Of a DNA stretch of 64,000 bases, positions 1 through 8,784 are shown piece after piece. The stretch spans positions 398,531 to 462,530 of the forward strand of contig CAVOGG010000003.1 of assembly GCA_963695175.1 (NCBI GenBank), written 5' to 3'. A program made the position numbers and the translations under genes. Under the pieces are notes generated by a model. That model was given only the letters and a program-made list of their open reading frames with translations, was not told the origin of the DNA and ran no database searches. Within the stretch, counting starts at the first letter, position 1. Every line of letters starts with the position of its first letter. Origin of the DNA: Fodinibacter sp963695175. Lineage in GTDB: Bacteria; Actinomycetota; Actinomycetes; Actinomycetales; Dermatophilaceae.

Positions 1-2
1 TG

Positions 3-1394
3 CTGCACCCCATCGCTTCCCCGAACTCGGCCCCGGGCCTCGACGGTGTCGGCACCGCGGGCCTCGTCGACGGCGGCAGCGGCTCGGTCTTCGACCCCTC
101 ACGGGTGCGGGGCAAGGTCGTGCTCGTCACGGTGAGCACCGCCGGGATCTCCCCCTCGATGGTCAACCGGGCCCGCGCGGCCGGCGCCAAGGCGCTGCTC
201 GCGTACGCTCCGGCTCCCGGCAAGTGGACCCCCGTCGCAGGCTCCGGGCCACTCGCCGTGGCCACCTACTCCCTTCCGATGGCCGAGGGCGATCAGCTCC
301 ACGCGCTCCTCGCAGCCGCCCCCGGTGGTGAGCTGACGCTGTCGTGGAAGGCGACGGCCAGCAGCCCGTACGTCTACAACCTCGGCTTCACCCAGTCGAC
401 CCCGCTGACCGACGACAAGACGTTCGTCGTGCAGGACAAGAAGCTGGGGCGGACCGAGGCGGACTACAAGGGCATGGGCGTCGACACGCCGTTCCTGGAC
501 TACGTCCTCGCGGGTCGCGCTGACGGTGTCACCCTCGGTGTCTCCGCCTTCGAGGCGGTCCCGGTCGCGACCAAGCGCACCGAGTTCTACACCGACGGCG
601 GCACCAAGTGGCTCCACTCCCTGACCTCGAGCTTCCCCTTCGGAGAGGCGATGACCGAGGCGTGGCGCACGTACCCGGCCGGCAGTGTCCGCTCCGACAG
701 CTGGTACGGCGGCATCGTCGCACCGGCCGCGATCAAGAACGACCAGGGCGTCGAGCAGCTGACCGCGGAACGGCAGGGTGGGCTCATGGGCTTCGCCCCG
801 CAGATGTGGGGCGACGACTTCGGTCACGTGGCCAACCCGGGCAGCTTCGGCGACGAGGGCAACATGACGCTGCGGCGCAACGGTGAGGAGATCGGGTACA
901 GCTACTACCCCGGCGGCGTCTTCGAGGTCCCTGCCGAGGACTCGGCCTACGAGCTGGAGATGAACACCGGCAAGTACGGTGGCCCGGCGAGGCAGTGGGC
1001 CCGATCCACGGAGATCAACACCACGTGGGGCTTCCGCTCGGCGCTCGACCCCGACACGTTCTCGGTCGGCCTCCCGCTGCTCTTCCCGCGCGTCGGCCTG
1101 CCGGAGCAAGGCAGCAAGACCCTCGCGGCCTCGGCCGGGCAGGTGCTCCCGATCCGGGTCACCGGCCACGGCGGGTACACCCCCGGTGAGCTCGTCTCGG
1201 TGAAGTTCGCCTACTCGTACGACGGCGGCACGACGTGGACGGACGCTGCGGTGTCCGGCACCGGCGGCGCGTGGGCCGCGACGGTGGACCACACCGGCGC
1301 GACCGGCAAGACCGTCGACACCCGCGTGGAGGTGACCGACAGCAAGGGAGCAACGGTGACGCAGGTCGTCAAGGCGGCCTACGCCGTGCGCTGA
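3..1394 (+). CDS. S8-type secreted peptidase, C-terminal part (5' end outside window)
   Basis: The frame is open from the first bases of the window, so the start lies upstream. The first ~100 visible residues look like a protease-associated (PA) domain (RGKVVLVTV, then a hydrophobic strand and GAKALLAY). The rest is a long beta-rich region ending in an Ig-like module (YSYDGGTTW). This layout matches the C-terminal half of long actinobacterial subtilisin-family (S8) serine peptidases; no catalytic Asp/His/Ser segment is visible because that part would be upstream. Expected to be extracellular. It converges on the diguanylate cyclase gene and ends just before a strong hairpin. The family call is from memory of the fold arrangement, not from a catalytic motif. 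Confidence 0.65.
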   Translation: MHPIASPNSAPGLDGVGTAGLVDGGSGSVFDPSRVRGKVVLVTVSTAGISPSMVNRARAAGAKALLAYAPAPGKWTPVAGSGPLAVATYSLPMAEGDQLHALLAAAPGGELTLSWKATASSPYVYNLGFTQSTPLTDDKTFVVQDKKLGRTEADYKGMGVDTPFLDYVLAGRADGVTLGVSAFEAVPVATKRTEFYTDGGTKWLHSLTSSFPFGEAMTEAWRTYPAGSVRSDSWYGGIVAPAAIKNDQGVEQLTAERQGGLMGFAPQMWGDDFGHVANPGSFGDEGNMTLRRNGEEIGYSYYPGGVFEVPAEDSAYELEMNTGKYGGPARQWARSTEINTTWGFRSALDPDTFSVGLPLLFPRVGLPEQGSKTLAASAGQVLPIRVTGHGGYTPGELVSVKFAYSYDGGTTWTDAAVSGTGGAWAATVDHTGATGKTVDTRVEVTDSKGATVTQVVKAAYAVR

Positions 1395-1421
1395 CCCGAG
1401 AGCATCAGCGATGTCAGCGTG

Positions 1422-1461
1422 ACGGATGCCGTCCCCCTCCCCGGAGGGTGGCGGCATCCGT
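1422..1461. terminator. Bidirectional hairpin terminator
   Basis: A perfect 10-bp inverted repeat (ACGGATGCCG at 1422-1431, CGGCATCCGT at 1452-1461) with a further CCTCC/GGAGG pairing inside. It sits between two convergent genes ending at 1394 (+) and 1476 (-), so it probably stops transcription from both sides. No clear T-run, as is common in high-GC actinobacteria. Confidence 0.7.
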
Positions 1462-1475
1462 CGTCTCGTCGGCTC

Positions 1476-2441
1476 TCAGGCGTCGTTGGTGGAGGAGTCG
1501 CGCCGGTACCTCTTGGTCGCGTACATCGCGGCGTCCGCGCGCCGGATGGTTTCCTCGACGCTCATCGTGGCCGAATCGAGCCTCGCCACACCGATGCTCA
1601 CCGTCACGCGCAGCACGCGGCCACTGTGGTGGACCTCCTCCGCCACCCGCGCGCCGATCCTGCGGACCAAGGAGTCGACCGCCGGCCCGGCCAGCCCCCA
1701 GGCCACGACGACGAACTCGTCGCCCCCGAACCGCGCGACCAGGTCCCCGGCCCGCACGCAGGCGACGAGCCGGGCGGCGGTGGCTCGGATCACCGCGTCA
1801 CCCGCGAGGTGGCCGTACCGGTCGTTGACGTCCTTGAGGTCGTCGACGTCACAGAACAACAGCGCCCCGGCGCCGTCCTCCGCGGATCGTTGCTCACCCC
1901 GGACCTGAAGGCGCCGCTCCAGACCCTCGCGGTTGAGCACCCCGGTGAGCGCGTCGTGGCGGGCCGCCTCCGGAGGTGCGTCGACGGCCGTGTCGCGACG
2001 GCTGGACTCGTGCAGCCGGATCACGGCGTGGGTGCTGTTGCCGAGGTCGTCGGTGACCGGGGAGCAGCTGACCTCGACCGGCAGGCTGGCGCCGTCGGCC
2101 CGGCGGCACCGCCGTCGACTGCCGTTGGCGTCGCCGGCGACCGTGGTCGACCGGTCCAGCAGCCCCAACCAGCCGTCGACGTCGCCCGGCTCGGCGAGGT
2201 CCGCCACCGACATGGTGACGAGCGCCTCGGGCGGATGGGCCGTGAGCGTCGACATCGCGCTGTTGACCCGTAGGAGGCGCCCACGCCCGGGAGGCTCGAG
2301 GTCGACCAGGGCCATCGCCTCGCCGGAGGCCTCGAAGGCACGACGCAGGATCACCTCCAGCCTGTGGTCATCCACCGCCGCCCTCTCGCCTCCTGCGAAG
2401 GGCTGCCGCGGTGGCGTGACCCACCGCGAGCAGCCGCCCAA
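1476..2441 (-). CDS. PAS-GGDEF diguanylate cyclase
   Basis: Predicted to make cyclic di-GMP from two GTP. The N-terminal half (about residues 25-150) is a PAS-like sensor region (VILRRAFEASGEAMALVDL). The C-terminal ~165 residues form a GGDEF domain with an intact active-site signature RFGGDEFVVV, the upstream metal/GTP segment LLFCDVDDLKDVND and the C-terminal SIGVARLD strand. No transmembrane segment is visible, so a cytoplasmic enzyme. No EAL domain. The given start is the first in-frame start; the first ~20 residues look non-conserved, and a start near VDDHRLEVILRR (about 2370-2380) is also possible. Confidence 0.9.
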   Translation of the reverse strand: MGGCSRWVTPPRQPFAGGERAAVDDHRLEVILRRAFEASGEAMALVDLEPPGRGRLLRVNSAMSTLTAHPPEALVTMSVADLAEPGDVDGWLGLLDRSTTVAGDANGSRRRCRRADGASLPVEVSCSPVTDDLGNSTHAVIRLHESSRRDTAVDAPPEAARHDALTGVLNREGLERRLQVRGEQRSAEDGAGALLFCDVDDLKDVNDRYGHLAGDAVIRATAARLVACVRAGDLVARFGGDEFVVVAWGLAGPAVDSLVRRIGARVAEEVHHSGRVLRVTVSIGVARLDSATMSVEETIRRADAAMYATKRYRRDSSTNDA

Positions 2442-2494
2442 CCTGCGTGAACGCTACAGCGACGCGGTTGGCCGCCGCGGCCGGGCGTCGACCC

Positions 2495-2533
2495 GTGAAA
2501 TGGGCGGCCGGCGCTCGACGGCCCCGATTTCAC
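2495..2533. promoter_or_regulatory. Imperfect inverted repeat in 370-bp intergenic region
   Basis: The gap 2442-2810 between divergent genes holds no convincing gene. It contains an imperfect palindrome with arms GTGAAAT (2495-2501) and ATTTCAC (2527-2533) and partly paired GC-rich interior. It could be an operator for either divergent gene, or a hairpin. Function is a guess. Confidence 0.3.
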
Positions 2534-2810
2534 GCAGGGCTGACGCACGCGCCGGGTGCTGTCAGCCGCGCGTCCGCAGCACGCGATGCCGGGGATGGGG
2601 TCCGACGACGACCCCGTCGCCGAGGGCGAGCGTCGGGTGTCGGTGGAGGTGACCCTCCGACTCCGGCGGGGACCCTGACCCGAGCCACCCCACGGGCCAC
2701 GCCCCCCTTGACGACGTGGGGATGACCCCGTCTGCGCGCACTTTTCACGGACCGATCACGTGCGGCGTCCAGCCTTGGGTGGACACAGCACAGGGACAGG
2801 AGCAGCACCC

Positions 2811-3953
2811 ATGGCGACCTCGGTTGATCTCGACCATCGCGACCGGACGCGGCACGGGCGCGCGCGTCGGCCCGCGACGGCGGCGAGGCCGGCTCCCCCG
2901 CCGGGTCGCACCGGCCTCGTCCTCGCTGCGGCCACCACGGGCACGACCGCCCTCGTGGTCGCCGCCGTGGTCGGGAAGGCCGCCGAGGCCCCGGTCTTCG
3001 CCGACCCGGGGATGGTCAGCCGGTGGGGACTGCTCGTGTTTCGCGCCGTCTTCGACCTCGCGGGCATGGCGACGATCGGTGTCCTGGTCGTCGCGGTGCT
3101 CCTGCTGCCGGCGGCCTCCGGTGAGCTCTCCACCCAGAGCCAACGACTGGTTCGCATCGCGGGCCGTTGGTCCGCGGTGTGGGCGGCGGCCGGGGCGCTC
3201 AGCGTGCCCCTCGTCCTCTCTGACGTCGCGGGGATACCGGTCTGGCAGGTCCTGGCGCCGGACGTTCTGCCCCTGGCCGCGGACCTCCCCCAGACCCGGG
3301 CGCTGATGTCCTCCGCGTGGCTCGCCACCCTGGTCGCGGTCGGTTCGCGCCGGTGCCGCTCCGGTGCCGTGGGCTGGCTGCTGCTCGTCACCGGTGTCGG
3401 TGCCCTGCTGCCGCTCCTCCTGACCGGCCACACCGGCCACGGCGACCAGCAGGCAGCCGCCCTGGTGGGACTCGCGACGCACGTCATCGCCGCCTCGGTC
3501 TGGCTCGGAGGCCTGCTCGCACTGGGCGTCCACGTGCGCTCGGCTGAGCTCCTCGCCGAGGCACTCCCCCGCTACAGCCGCGTCGCCCTGGCCTGCTTCG
3601 CGCTGGTCGCCGTGTCAGGCGTCGTCATGGGCTGGGTGGCCCTGACCGAGCCGCAGGAGCTGTTGACGACGCCCTACGGCCAGCTGCTGCTCGCCAAGAC
3701 GGCCGCGCTCGGGACGCTCGGTGTCCTGGGTCACTGGCACCGGCAGCGGACGCTCCCGGCGGTCGCGGCGTGGCGACCGCGTGCCTTCCGGCGCCTCGCG
3801 GCCATCGAGCTGGTCGTCATGGTGGCCACCGCGGGGTTGGCCGTCGGGCTGTCCCGCACGGCACCACCCGACGGGGGCGACCACGCCGCAGCCGTCGCGT
3901 CGACGACGGCACTCGTCCGAGGCGGCAGCCCGGTCGACTCGATCACCGCTTGA
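2811..3953 (+). CDS. CopD-family copper resistance membrane protein
   Basis: Integral membrane protein of 380 residues with about eight hydrophobic segments. The C-terminal two thirds resemble the CopD domain: HVIAASVWLGGLLAL, a YSRVALACF segment and SGVVMGWVAL, then LLLAKTAALGTLG. In the family such proteins take part in copper handling across the cytoplasmic membrane. The start at 2811 has an upstream GGACAGGAG ribosome site; an in-frame ATG at 2760 lacks one. First gene of a same-strand group with a secreted protein, a multicopper oxidase and a signal peptidase, which fits a role in loading or resisting copper. Confidence 0.85.
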   Translation: MATSVDLDHRDRTRHGRARRPATAARPAPPPGRTGLVLAAATTGTTALVVAAVVGKAAEAPVFADPGMVSRWGLLVFRAVFDLAGMATIGVLVVAVLLLPAASGELSTQSQRLVRIAGRWSAVWAAAGALSVPLVLSDVAGIPVWQVLAPDVLPLAADLPQTRALMSSAWLATLVAVGSRRCRSGAVGWLLLVTGVGALLPLLLTGHTGHGDQQAAALVGLATHVIAASVWLGGLLALGVHVRSAELLAEALPRYSRVALACFALVAVSGVVMGWVALTEPQELLTTPYGQLLLAKTAALGTLGVLGHWHRQRTLPAVAAWRPRAFRRLAAIELVVMVATAGLAVGLSRTAPPDGGDHAAAVASTTALVRGGSPVDSITA

Positions 3954-3960
3954 TCCCGGT

Positions 3961-3990
3961 GTGACAAGGGCGATTTCACCCTTGCGTCAC
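3961..3990. terminator. Hairpin between copD-like gene and next gene
   Basis: Arms GTGAC-AAGGG (3961-3970) and CCCTT-GC-GTCAC (3979-3990) pair with a two-base bulge around an 8-base loop, starting 8 bp after the copD-like stop. It may be an attenuator or terminator; no T-run. Confidence 0.45.
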
Positions 3991-4060
3991 GCCAGGCAGG
4001 GACAGTCGAAAGCAACGCCGGCCCACAGGAAGCCGGTCCGTAGAAGATGGCAGGAGCATC

Positions 4061-6310
4061 ATGAGAACCACGACAAAGCGCGCCAGCGTGGCGCTCGCGG
4101 GTGTGGTGGCGCTGGCAGCGCCGCTCGCACTCGTCGCGCACGCCGCAGTCGTCCAACCCTCGGCGGCACGCGGGGGCAGCCTGGTCCAGGTCGGGCCGAT
4201 CGCCGCCAACGGCTTCCCGAGCTGGTACCGCGACAGCAACAACCTCCGTCTCGAGCCGTGCTGGCAGACCGGGGACCCGCTGTGCGAGCCCCTGCCCGAC
4301 ACGATCCCGAATCCGGACGCCCCGACCTCCTTCCCCGGCAACTACCCCAACGAGTCGTTCTTCCAGATGGCCGATGCCAGCCTCGTGGCCGGCACCGCCG
4401 GGACCGTCGACGTCGTCATGAACCTCGAGGGCGCCTTCACCACGGACGAGGTCATCGACGGCGACCAGATGGTCTTCGGCCGCATCCGCATCCGGGCCAA
4501 GGGCGCCGCGAACGGGACGTACCGGATCACCCACCCGTACGGGATCGACGAGTTCGTCGTCACCGACGGGGCAGGCATCAACTCCACCGAGGACATCGGC
4601 ACCGTTCCGGGCGCGTTCGGCGACGCCATGCGCAGCCGCGTCGGCCCCTTCCTGACCTGGGACACCTTCGGGTCGACAGGTCCCGACGCGCCGCCGGCCG
4701 GCTACATCGGCGACCCCGGGGTCGAGCACGCGATCAAGGGCAGCCCCTACGGAACCAACCTCGTGCGGGTCGAGCGCAAGGACGCCGCCGGCACCTACCA
4801 GACCATCGGCACCACCACCGGGTTCCTCGTGCAGGGCCGGCTCGCGCGCAACGGCGGCGTCGACGTGCAGCAGGCCACCTACCGCACGATGGACGACGGG
4901 ACCACGGTGGTCGAGGTCTTCGCGTCCTCCGAGGACGGTCAGGCGATCAGGATGATCGCACCGGAGCTCGGCTACAAGGGCATCACCCTGGAGGAGGACG
5001 ACTTCACCGTGCAGGTGGGCGCCAGCAGCCACCAGGAGGGCCACTACTACGGGCGCTTCGCCGTCAAGCCCGGCGTCGCCGTGACCGGTGGCGCGGACGC
5101 GACGAAGATCGTCATCCAGAACGCCGGTGACGTGCCGGTCAGCAGCAAGACCGTCTCGCTCTCGGACGTCGTCACCGTCACGGACGCGTCCTACGACGGC
5201 GCGACCCTCACCATCGCGGCGAACTCCAGCGACCCCGCTGCGACGCTCACCGTCAAGGGGTACGGCGACCTGACAGCAGGGGCAGCCAGCTTCACCGGGG
5301 TCGACGCCCCTCCTCACGTCATCACCGTGACCTCGAACGAGGGTGGATCGGCCACCGTGCCGCTGGCCACCTCGGGCCCGTTCACCGCCCCGGACCTCCC
5401 GGTCGCCGCCGTCGTGGCGAGCCCGACGCGCCCGATCGCCGGCCAGCCGGTGACCTTGGACGCCACTGGTTCGCTCGACGCCACGTCGTTCGAGTGGACC
5501 CTGGTGAGCAAGCCGGCACTGGCTGACGCCATCCCCGAGCTGACCGGTGCCACGCCGACGTTCACGCCCTCGACGCAAGGCGTCTACGAGTTCTCGCTCG
5601 TCGCTATCGGGGACTCCGGACGGAGCCCCGCGCAGACCGTCAGCGTCAAGGTGGTCAACCCGGTGGCCGGCGTCACGGCGCGCGGCGGTGCGGCCCAGAC
5701 CGTGCAGCGTGGCAAAGCCGTCACGCTCGACGGTTCGCTGAGCATCGGTGCTGCCTCGTACCTGTGGGAGCAGATCCCGAACGCCGAGGGCCAGGTCATC
5801 CCGGCCGACCACGTCGTCAAGCTGAGCAGCGCGACCGCGGTGAAGCCCACCTTCACCTTCCCGCTCATGGCGCTCCCGGCGTCGCCGGGCCCCAACGGGA
5901 CGTACACGGCCGTGGCCGCGACGCCGCTGAGGTTCAGGCTCACCGTCACCGGGGTCGACGGCGCCACCACGAGCGTCGACGAGACCGTCGTGCGGCCGGC
6001 GGTGGAGACGCTCACCGTCGCCAGTGCCCGGTACCGCACTCGCGGTGAGTGGCGCGTCAACGGCACCAGTGACCTCAAGGCCGGCCAGAGGGTCGCGATC
6101 GTCCTGGGCAGCAAGGTCAACGCGACGGGCGCGCCGACGCTCACCTCGGCCCAAGGCCGCGTCATCGGCTTCGCCACAGTCGACTCCCTGGGTGCGTGGT
6201 CCTACGTGGGCACCGGGCCCAACCCGACCACCGCACCGGCCACCACGACGGTGACCGTCGTCTCGGCCCAGGGCGGCCAGGTCATCGCCCCCATCTCGGT
6301 CACCGGCTGA
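4061..6310 (+). CDS. Secreted PKD/Ig-repeat protein of unknown function
   Basis: 749 residues. Residues 1-29 form a Sec signal peptide (KRASVALAGVVALAAPLAL, then AHA cleavage site). Residues ~30-440 are an unrecognised domain with two Cys near residues 67-75 (PCWQTGDPLCEP) and a motif NGFPSWYRDSNN. From about 449 there is a PKD-like domain (PVTLDATGSLDATSFEW), another from about 537 (KAVTLDGSLSIGAASYLW), and a beta-rich tail from about 649. Start supported by CAGGAG 5-10 bp upstream. Probably extracellular or wall-associated. Its place between CopD and a multicopper oxidase suggests it is a partner or scaffold of the oxidase; that is inference. Confidence 0.75.
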   Translation: MRTTTKRASVALAGVVALAAPLALVAHAAVVQPSAARGGSLVQVGPIAANGFPSWYRDSNNLRLEPCWQTGDPLCEPLPDTIPNPDAPTSFPGNYPNESFFQMADASLVAGTAGTVDVVMNLEGAFTTDEVIDGDQMVFGRIRIRAKGAANGTYRITHPYGIDEFVVTDGAGINSTEDIGTVPGAFGDAMRSRVGPFLTWDTFGSTGPDAPPAGYIGDPGVEHAIKGSPYGTNLVRVERKDAAGTYQTIGTTTGFLVQGRLARNGGVDVQQATYRTMDDGTTVVEVFASSEDGQAIRMIAPELGYKGITLEEDDFTVQVGASSHQEGHYYGRFAVKPGVAVTGGADATKIVIQNAGDVPVSSKTVSLSDVVTVTDASYDGATLTIAANSSDPAATLTVKGYGDLTAGAASFTGVDAPPHVITVTSNEGGSATVPLATSGPFTAPDLPVAAVVASPTRPIAGQPVTLDATGSLDATSFEWTLVSKPALADAIPELTGATPTFTPSTQGVYEFSLVAIGDSGRSPAQTVSVKVVNPVAGVTARGGAAQTVQRGKAVTLDGSLSIGAASYLWEQIPNAEGQVIPADHVVKLSSATAVKPTFTFPLMALPASPGPNGTYTAVAATPLRFRLTVTGVDGATTSVDETVVRPAVETLTVASARYRTRGEWRVNGTSDLKAGQRVAIVLGSKVNATGAPTLTSAQGRVIGFATVDSLGAWSYVGTGPNPTTAPATTTVTVVSAQGGQVIAPISVTG

Positions 6311-6347
6311 CCACACCAGGGCCCGACTCCTCGGGTCAGGACCCATC

Positions 6348-6383
6348 GACCGGGTCGCACCGCTCGCGCGGTGCGACCCGGTC
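6348..6383. terminator. 16-bp perfect hairpin after the PKD-protein gene
   Basis: Arms 6348-6363 and 6368-6383 (GACCGGGTCGCACCGC and its exact complement) enclose a TCGC loop. It lies 38 bp after the stop at 6310 and ahead of the multicopper oxidase gene, so the oxidase likely has its own promoter in 6384-6460 or is reached by read-through. Confidence 0.75.
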
Positions 6384-6473
6384 GCTGCGTTTCACGTTGT
6401 GTTAACTCCGGTCCGGGACAGTGGAACTGGCTTTCCGGATGCAGGATCCGGAAATCACGAGAGGAGCAATGTC

Positions 6474-8144
6474 ATGCAGATGAGTCGACGCGAGGCCCTG
6501 ATGGCCGGGGGTCTGGGGATCCTGGGGGTGGGCGGCCTCGCGGTCCCCCTGGGCGCCGGGCTGCAGGCGAAGGCCGCCAGCAGGCTGGCGACGCGCAACA
6601 TGCCGGTGCCCTACGCGGCCGCATTCATCCGCCCGCCGGTCCTTCCGTACACCGCGTTGCACGACGCCGAGGGCCCCTACCGCCTCTACACCGTGACCGA
6701 GCAGCGGGCGATGGCACGCATCGTCAACGGGCTGGACACGCCCGTGTACGCCTACAACGGCAGCGTCCCCGGCCCGACCATAAAGGTGCCGCAGGGCACC
6801 CGGGTCAAGCTGCGGGTGCGCAACCAGCTGCCCGCGCTGCACCCCGCGTTCGGGCACCCGTTCAACACCTCGACCCACCTGCACGGCTCGGCCTCGCTGC
6901 CGCAGTACGACGGGTACGCCGACGACGTGACCCACCCGGGCGACTTCAAGGACTACTGGTACCCGAACTGGCAGCCGGCCCGCACGCTCTGGTACCACGA
7001 CCACAACGTGCACACCACCGCCCAGAACGCCTACTCGGGCCTGGCCGCGCAGTACCACCTCAGCGACGAGGCCGAGCGCGACCTCCTCCCGCAGGGCACC
7101 TACGACGTGCCGCTCACGATCTCGGACGCCATGTTCGCCGCGGACGGCTCGCTCGCCTACGACGACAACAGCCACTCGGGCCTGTGGGGCGACGTCATCC
7201 TGGTCAACGGCCGGCCGTGGCCCGTGATGCAGGTCAAGCGCAAGATCTACCGGTTCCGCATCCTGAACGCCTCGATCGCCCGGTCGCTGCGCCTGCGCCT
7301 GAGCGACGGATCGCCGCTCGTGGTGGTCGCCACCGACGGCGGGCTGATGCCGGTCGCGCAGCCGGTGGCCGAGTACCGGCAGGGGGGTGCGGAGCGCTAC
7401 GAGGTGCTCATCGACTTCTCCAAGTACGCGCCGGGCCGCACCGTCGACCTGACGAACCTGAGCAACAAGAACAACATCGACTACGACCACACCAACAAGG
7501 TGATGAGGTTCCAGGTCGTCGACGACTCGACCCTGCCGCCTGACGGCCCGGGCAGCCGCACCGTCAGCACGATGCCCTCCACGCTGGTGGCCAGCGAGGC
7601 CATGGGCCTGACCGAGAAGATGTCCACCGGTGGCCTGCGCCTGCGGCTGGAGCGCAGCGACGTGACGAACCAGTACGAGATCAACGGCAAGTCCTGGCAT
7701 GACGTGGTCGACAGCGGCTACCAGGACGTCATCACGGTCGTCCGGCCCGACGAGGTGCAGGTCTGGGAGATCGAGAACAAGAGCGGTGGGTGGTTCCACC
7801 CGCTGCACATCCACCTCGTCGACTTCCGCATCCTCAGCCGCAACGGACAGCCTCCCTTCGCCTGGGAGAAGGGCCCCAAGGACGTCGTGTACATCGGCGA
7901 GGGCGAGAAGGTCCAGGTCGCCATGAAGTTCACGCTGAACAAGGGCGGGGGCAGCTCCGGGAACGCCGGCGGCCGCTACATGATCCACTGCCACAACCTC
8001 CCGCACGAGGACCACGACATGATGCAGCAGTTCGCCGTGGGCGCGGTCAACGTCAACGACCCCATCGCCTCGGCGCCCTGCAAGCCCGACACGGGCGAGT
8101 ACGACGACGGGTCGCCCGACGAGACGTCTCCCGACGGCGCCTGA
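6474..8144 (+). CDS. Tat-exported multicopper oxidase
   Basis: 556 residues, three cupredoxin-like parts. All four copper-binding motifs are visible: HLHG near residue 139, WYHDHNVH near 175, HPLHIHLVD near 443 and HCHNLPHEDHDMM near 505, giving the type 1, 2 and 3 copper ligands; the M after the last H would be the axial type-1 ligand. The N-terminus has a twin-arginine signal (MSRREALMAGG) and a hydrophobic stretch, so it should be exported folded with copper loaded. Closest in layout to CotA/bilirubin-oxidase-like enzymes that oxidise phenols, bilirubin or metal ions with reduction of O2 to water. The start at 6474 has GAGAGGAG upstream; earlier in-frame starts do not. Its stop overlaps the ATG of the signal peptidase gene. 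Confidence 0.95.
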   Translation: MQMSRREALMAGGLGILGVGGLAVPLGAGLQAKAASRLATRNMPVPYAAAFIRPPVLPYTALHDAEGPYRLYTVTEQRAMARIVNGLDTPVYAYNGSVPGPTIKVPQGTRVKLRVRNQLPALHPAFGHPFNTSTHLHGSASLPQYDGYADDVTHPGDFKDYWYPNWQPARTLWYHDHNVHTTAQNAYSGLAAQYHLSDEAERDLLPQGTYDVPLTISDAMFAADGSLAYDDNSHSGLWGDVILVNGRPWPVMQVKRKIYRFRILNASIARSLRLRLSDGSPLVVVATDGGLMPVAQPVAEYRQGGAERYEVLIDFSKYAPGRTVDLTNLSNKNNIDYDHTNKVMRFQVVDDSTLPPDGPGSRTVSTMPSTLVASEAMGLTEKMSTGGLRLRLERSDVTNQYEINGKSWHDVVDSGYQDVITVVRPDEVQVWEIENKSGGWFHPLHIHLVDFRILSRNGQPPFAWEKGPKDVVYIGEGEKVQVAMKFTLNKGGGSSGNAGGRYMIHCHNLPHEDHDMMQQFAVGAVNVNDPIASAPCKPDTGEYDDGSPDETSPDGA

Positions 8145-8645
8145 TGGCCGGTCGGGGGCGCGCAGGCGCGCGGTCACGGGTGCGCCTCACCGCCGCACTC
8201 GTGGCCGTGGTCGGCGCCGTCGTCCTCGTGCGAGCCGAGGTCGTCGAGCCTCGAGAGGTCGCGAGCGAGAGCATGGAGCCGACCCTGCACACCGGGTCCG
8301 TCGTGCTCGTCGACAAGATCGGGCCGCGACTGCGCGGAGTGCACCGGCAGGACGTCGTCGTGTTCGCGAGCCCACAGGACGGCAGCGACTCCGTCAAGCG
8401 CGTCGTGGCGGTGGGCGGTCAGCAGGTGGCCATCCGCGACGCGGAGCTCTACGTCGACGGCACCCTGGTCCGCGAGCCGCAGGTCGACCTGAGCCGGATC
8501 GACGGGCTGTGGTTCGGCCCGGTGACCGTCCCCGAGCGCACGGTCTTCGTGCTTGGGAGACGCGCGGTCCGGCTCGGTCGACTCGCGCGTCTACGGCCCC
8601 GTGCCGCTGGGCTCCATCGTCGGCCGGGTCGCGGTGGCCTGGTGA
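8144..8645 (+). CDS. Signal peptidase I (S26), frameshifted near 8558
   Basis: Begins at ATG 8144, overlapping the multicopper oxidase stop. One N-terminal transmembrane segment (LTAALVAVVGAVVLV) is followed by the catalytic Ser box ESMEPTL and the general-base Lys box DSVKRVVAVGG, both intact. After VFVLG (about 8557) the family's C-terminal box continues only in another frame (SVDSRVYGPVPLGSIVGRV, stop 8643-8645), so one extra base, probably the A near 8558, breaks the gene. This is either a sequencing indel or a recent mutation. A small type I peptidase (about 166 residues) next to secreted proteins suggests a dedicated peptidase for its neighbours. Confidence 0.8.
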
Positions 8646-8708
8646 CATGGAGCCGCTCGTGCTCAGCCACCTCGCGCCCGGCGGGCGGCGCCGCGTTGTC
8701 GCATTCTC

Positions 8709-8723
8709 GACCCGGGCCGGGTC
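8709..8723. promoter_or_regulatory. Palindrome upstream of the two-component genes
   Basis: GACCCGG (8709-8715), one base, CCGGGTC (8717-8723): a perfect 7-bp palindrome in the 139-bp gap before the response regulator. Could be an operator or part of a terminator for the signal peptidase gene. Confidence 0.3.
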
Positions 8724-8762
8724 CGCCCCCGGTAGCCTTCCAATCTCGGAGAGGGGACATCC

Positions 8763-8783
8763 ATGCAGGTTGGGGGACCATGA
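8763..8783 (+). CDS. Possible 6-codon leader ORF (MQVGGP)
   Basis: ATG 8763 to TGA 8783 encodes MQVGGP. It is preceded by a strong ribosome site GGAGAGGGG (8748-8756) at good spacing, better than the site of the following response regulator, whose ATG (8785) lies 1 base after this stop. It may couple translation of the regulator to the leader. It may also be chance. Confidence 0.3.
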   Translation: MQVGGP

Positions 8784-8784
8784 C

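Noticed and set aside
3731..6346. Open frame of 871 codons on the minus strand opposite the PKD protein gene
   Set aside because: Low-complexity Arg/Gly/Asp-rich translation, no motif, and it covers two well supported plus-strand genes. Typical antisense shadow in high-GC DNA.
6402..8177. Open frame of 591 codons antisense to the multicopper oxidase
   Set aside because: Same reasoning; the plus strand has all copper motifs.
8763..8783. Start of the response regulator at ATG 8763
   Set aside because: It is in another frame and ends after six codons; the regulator frame begins at 8785.
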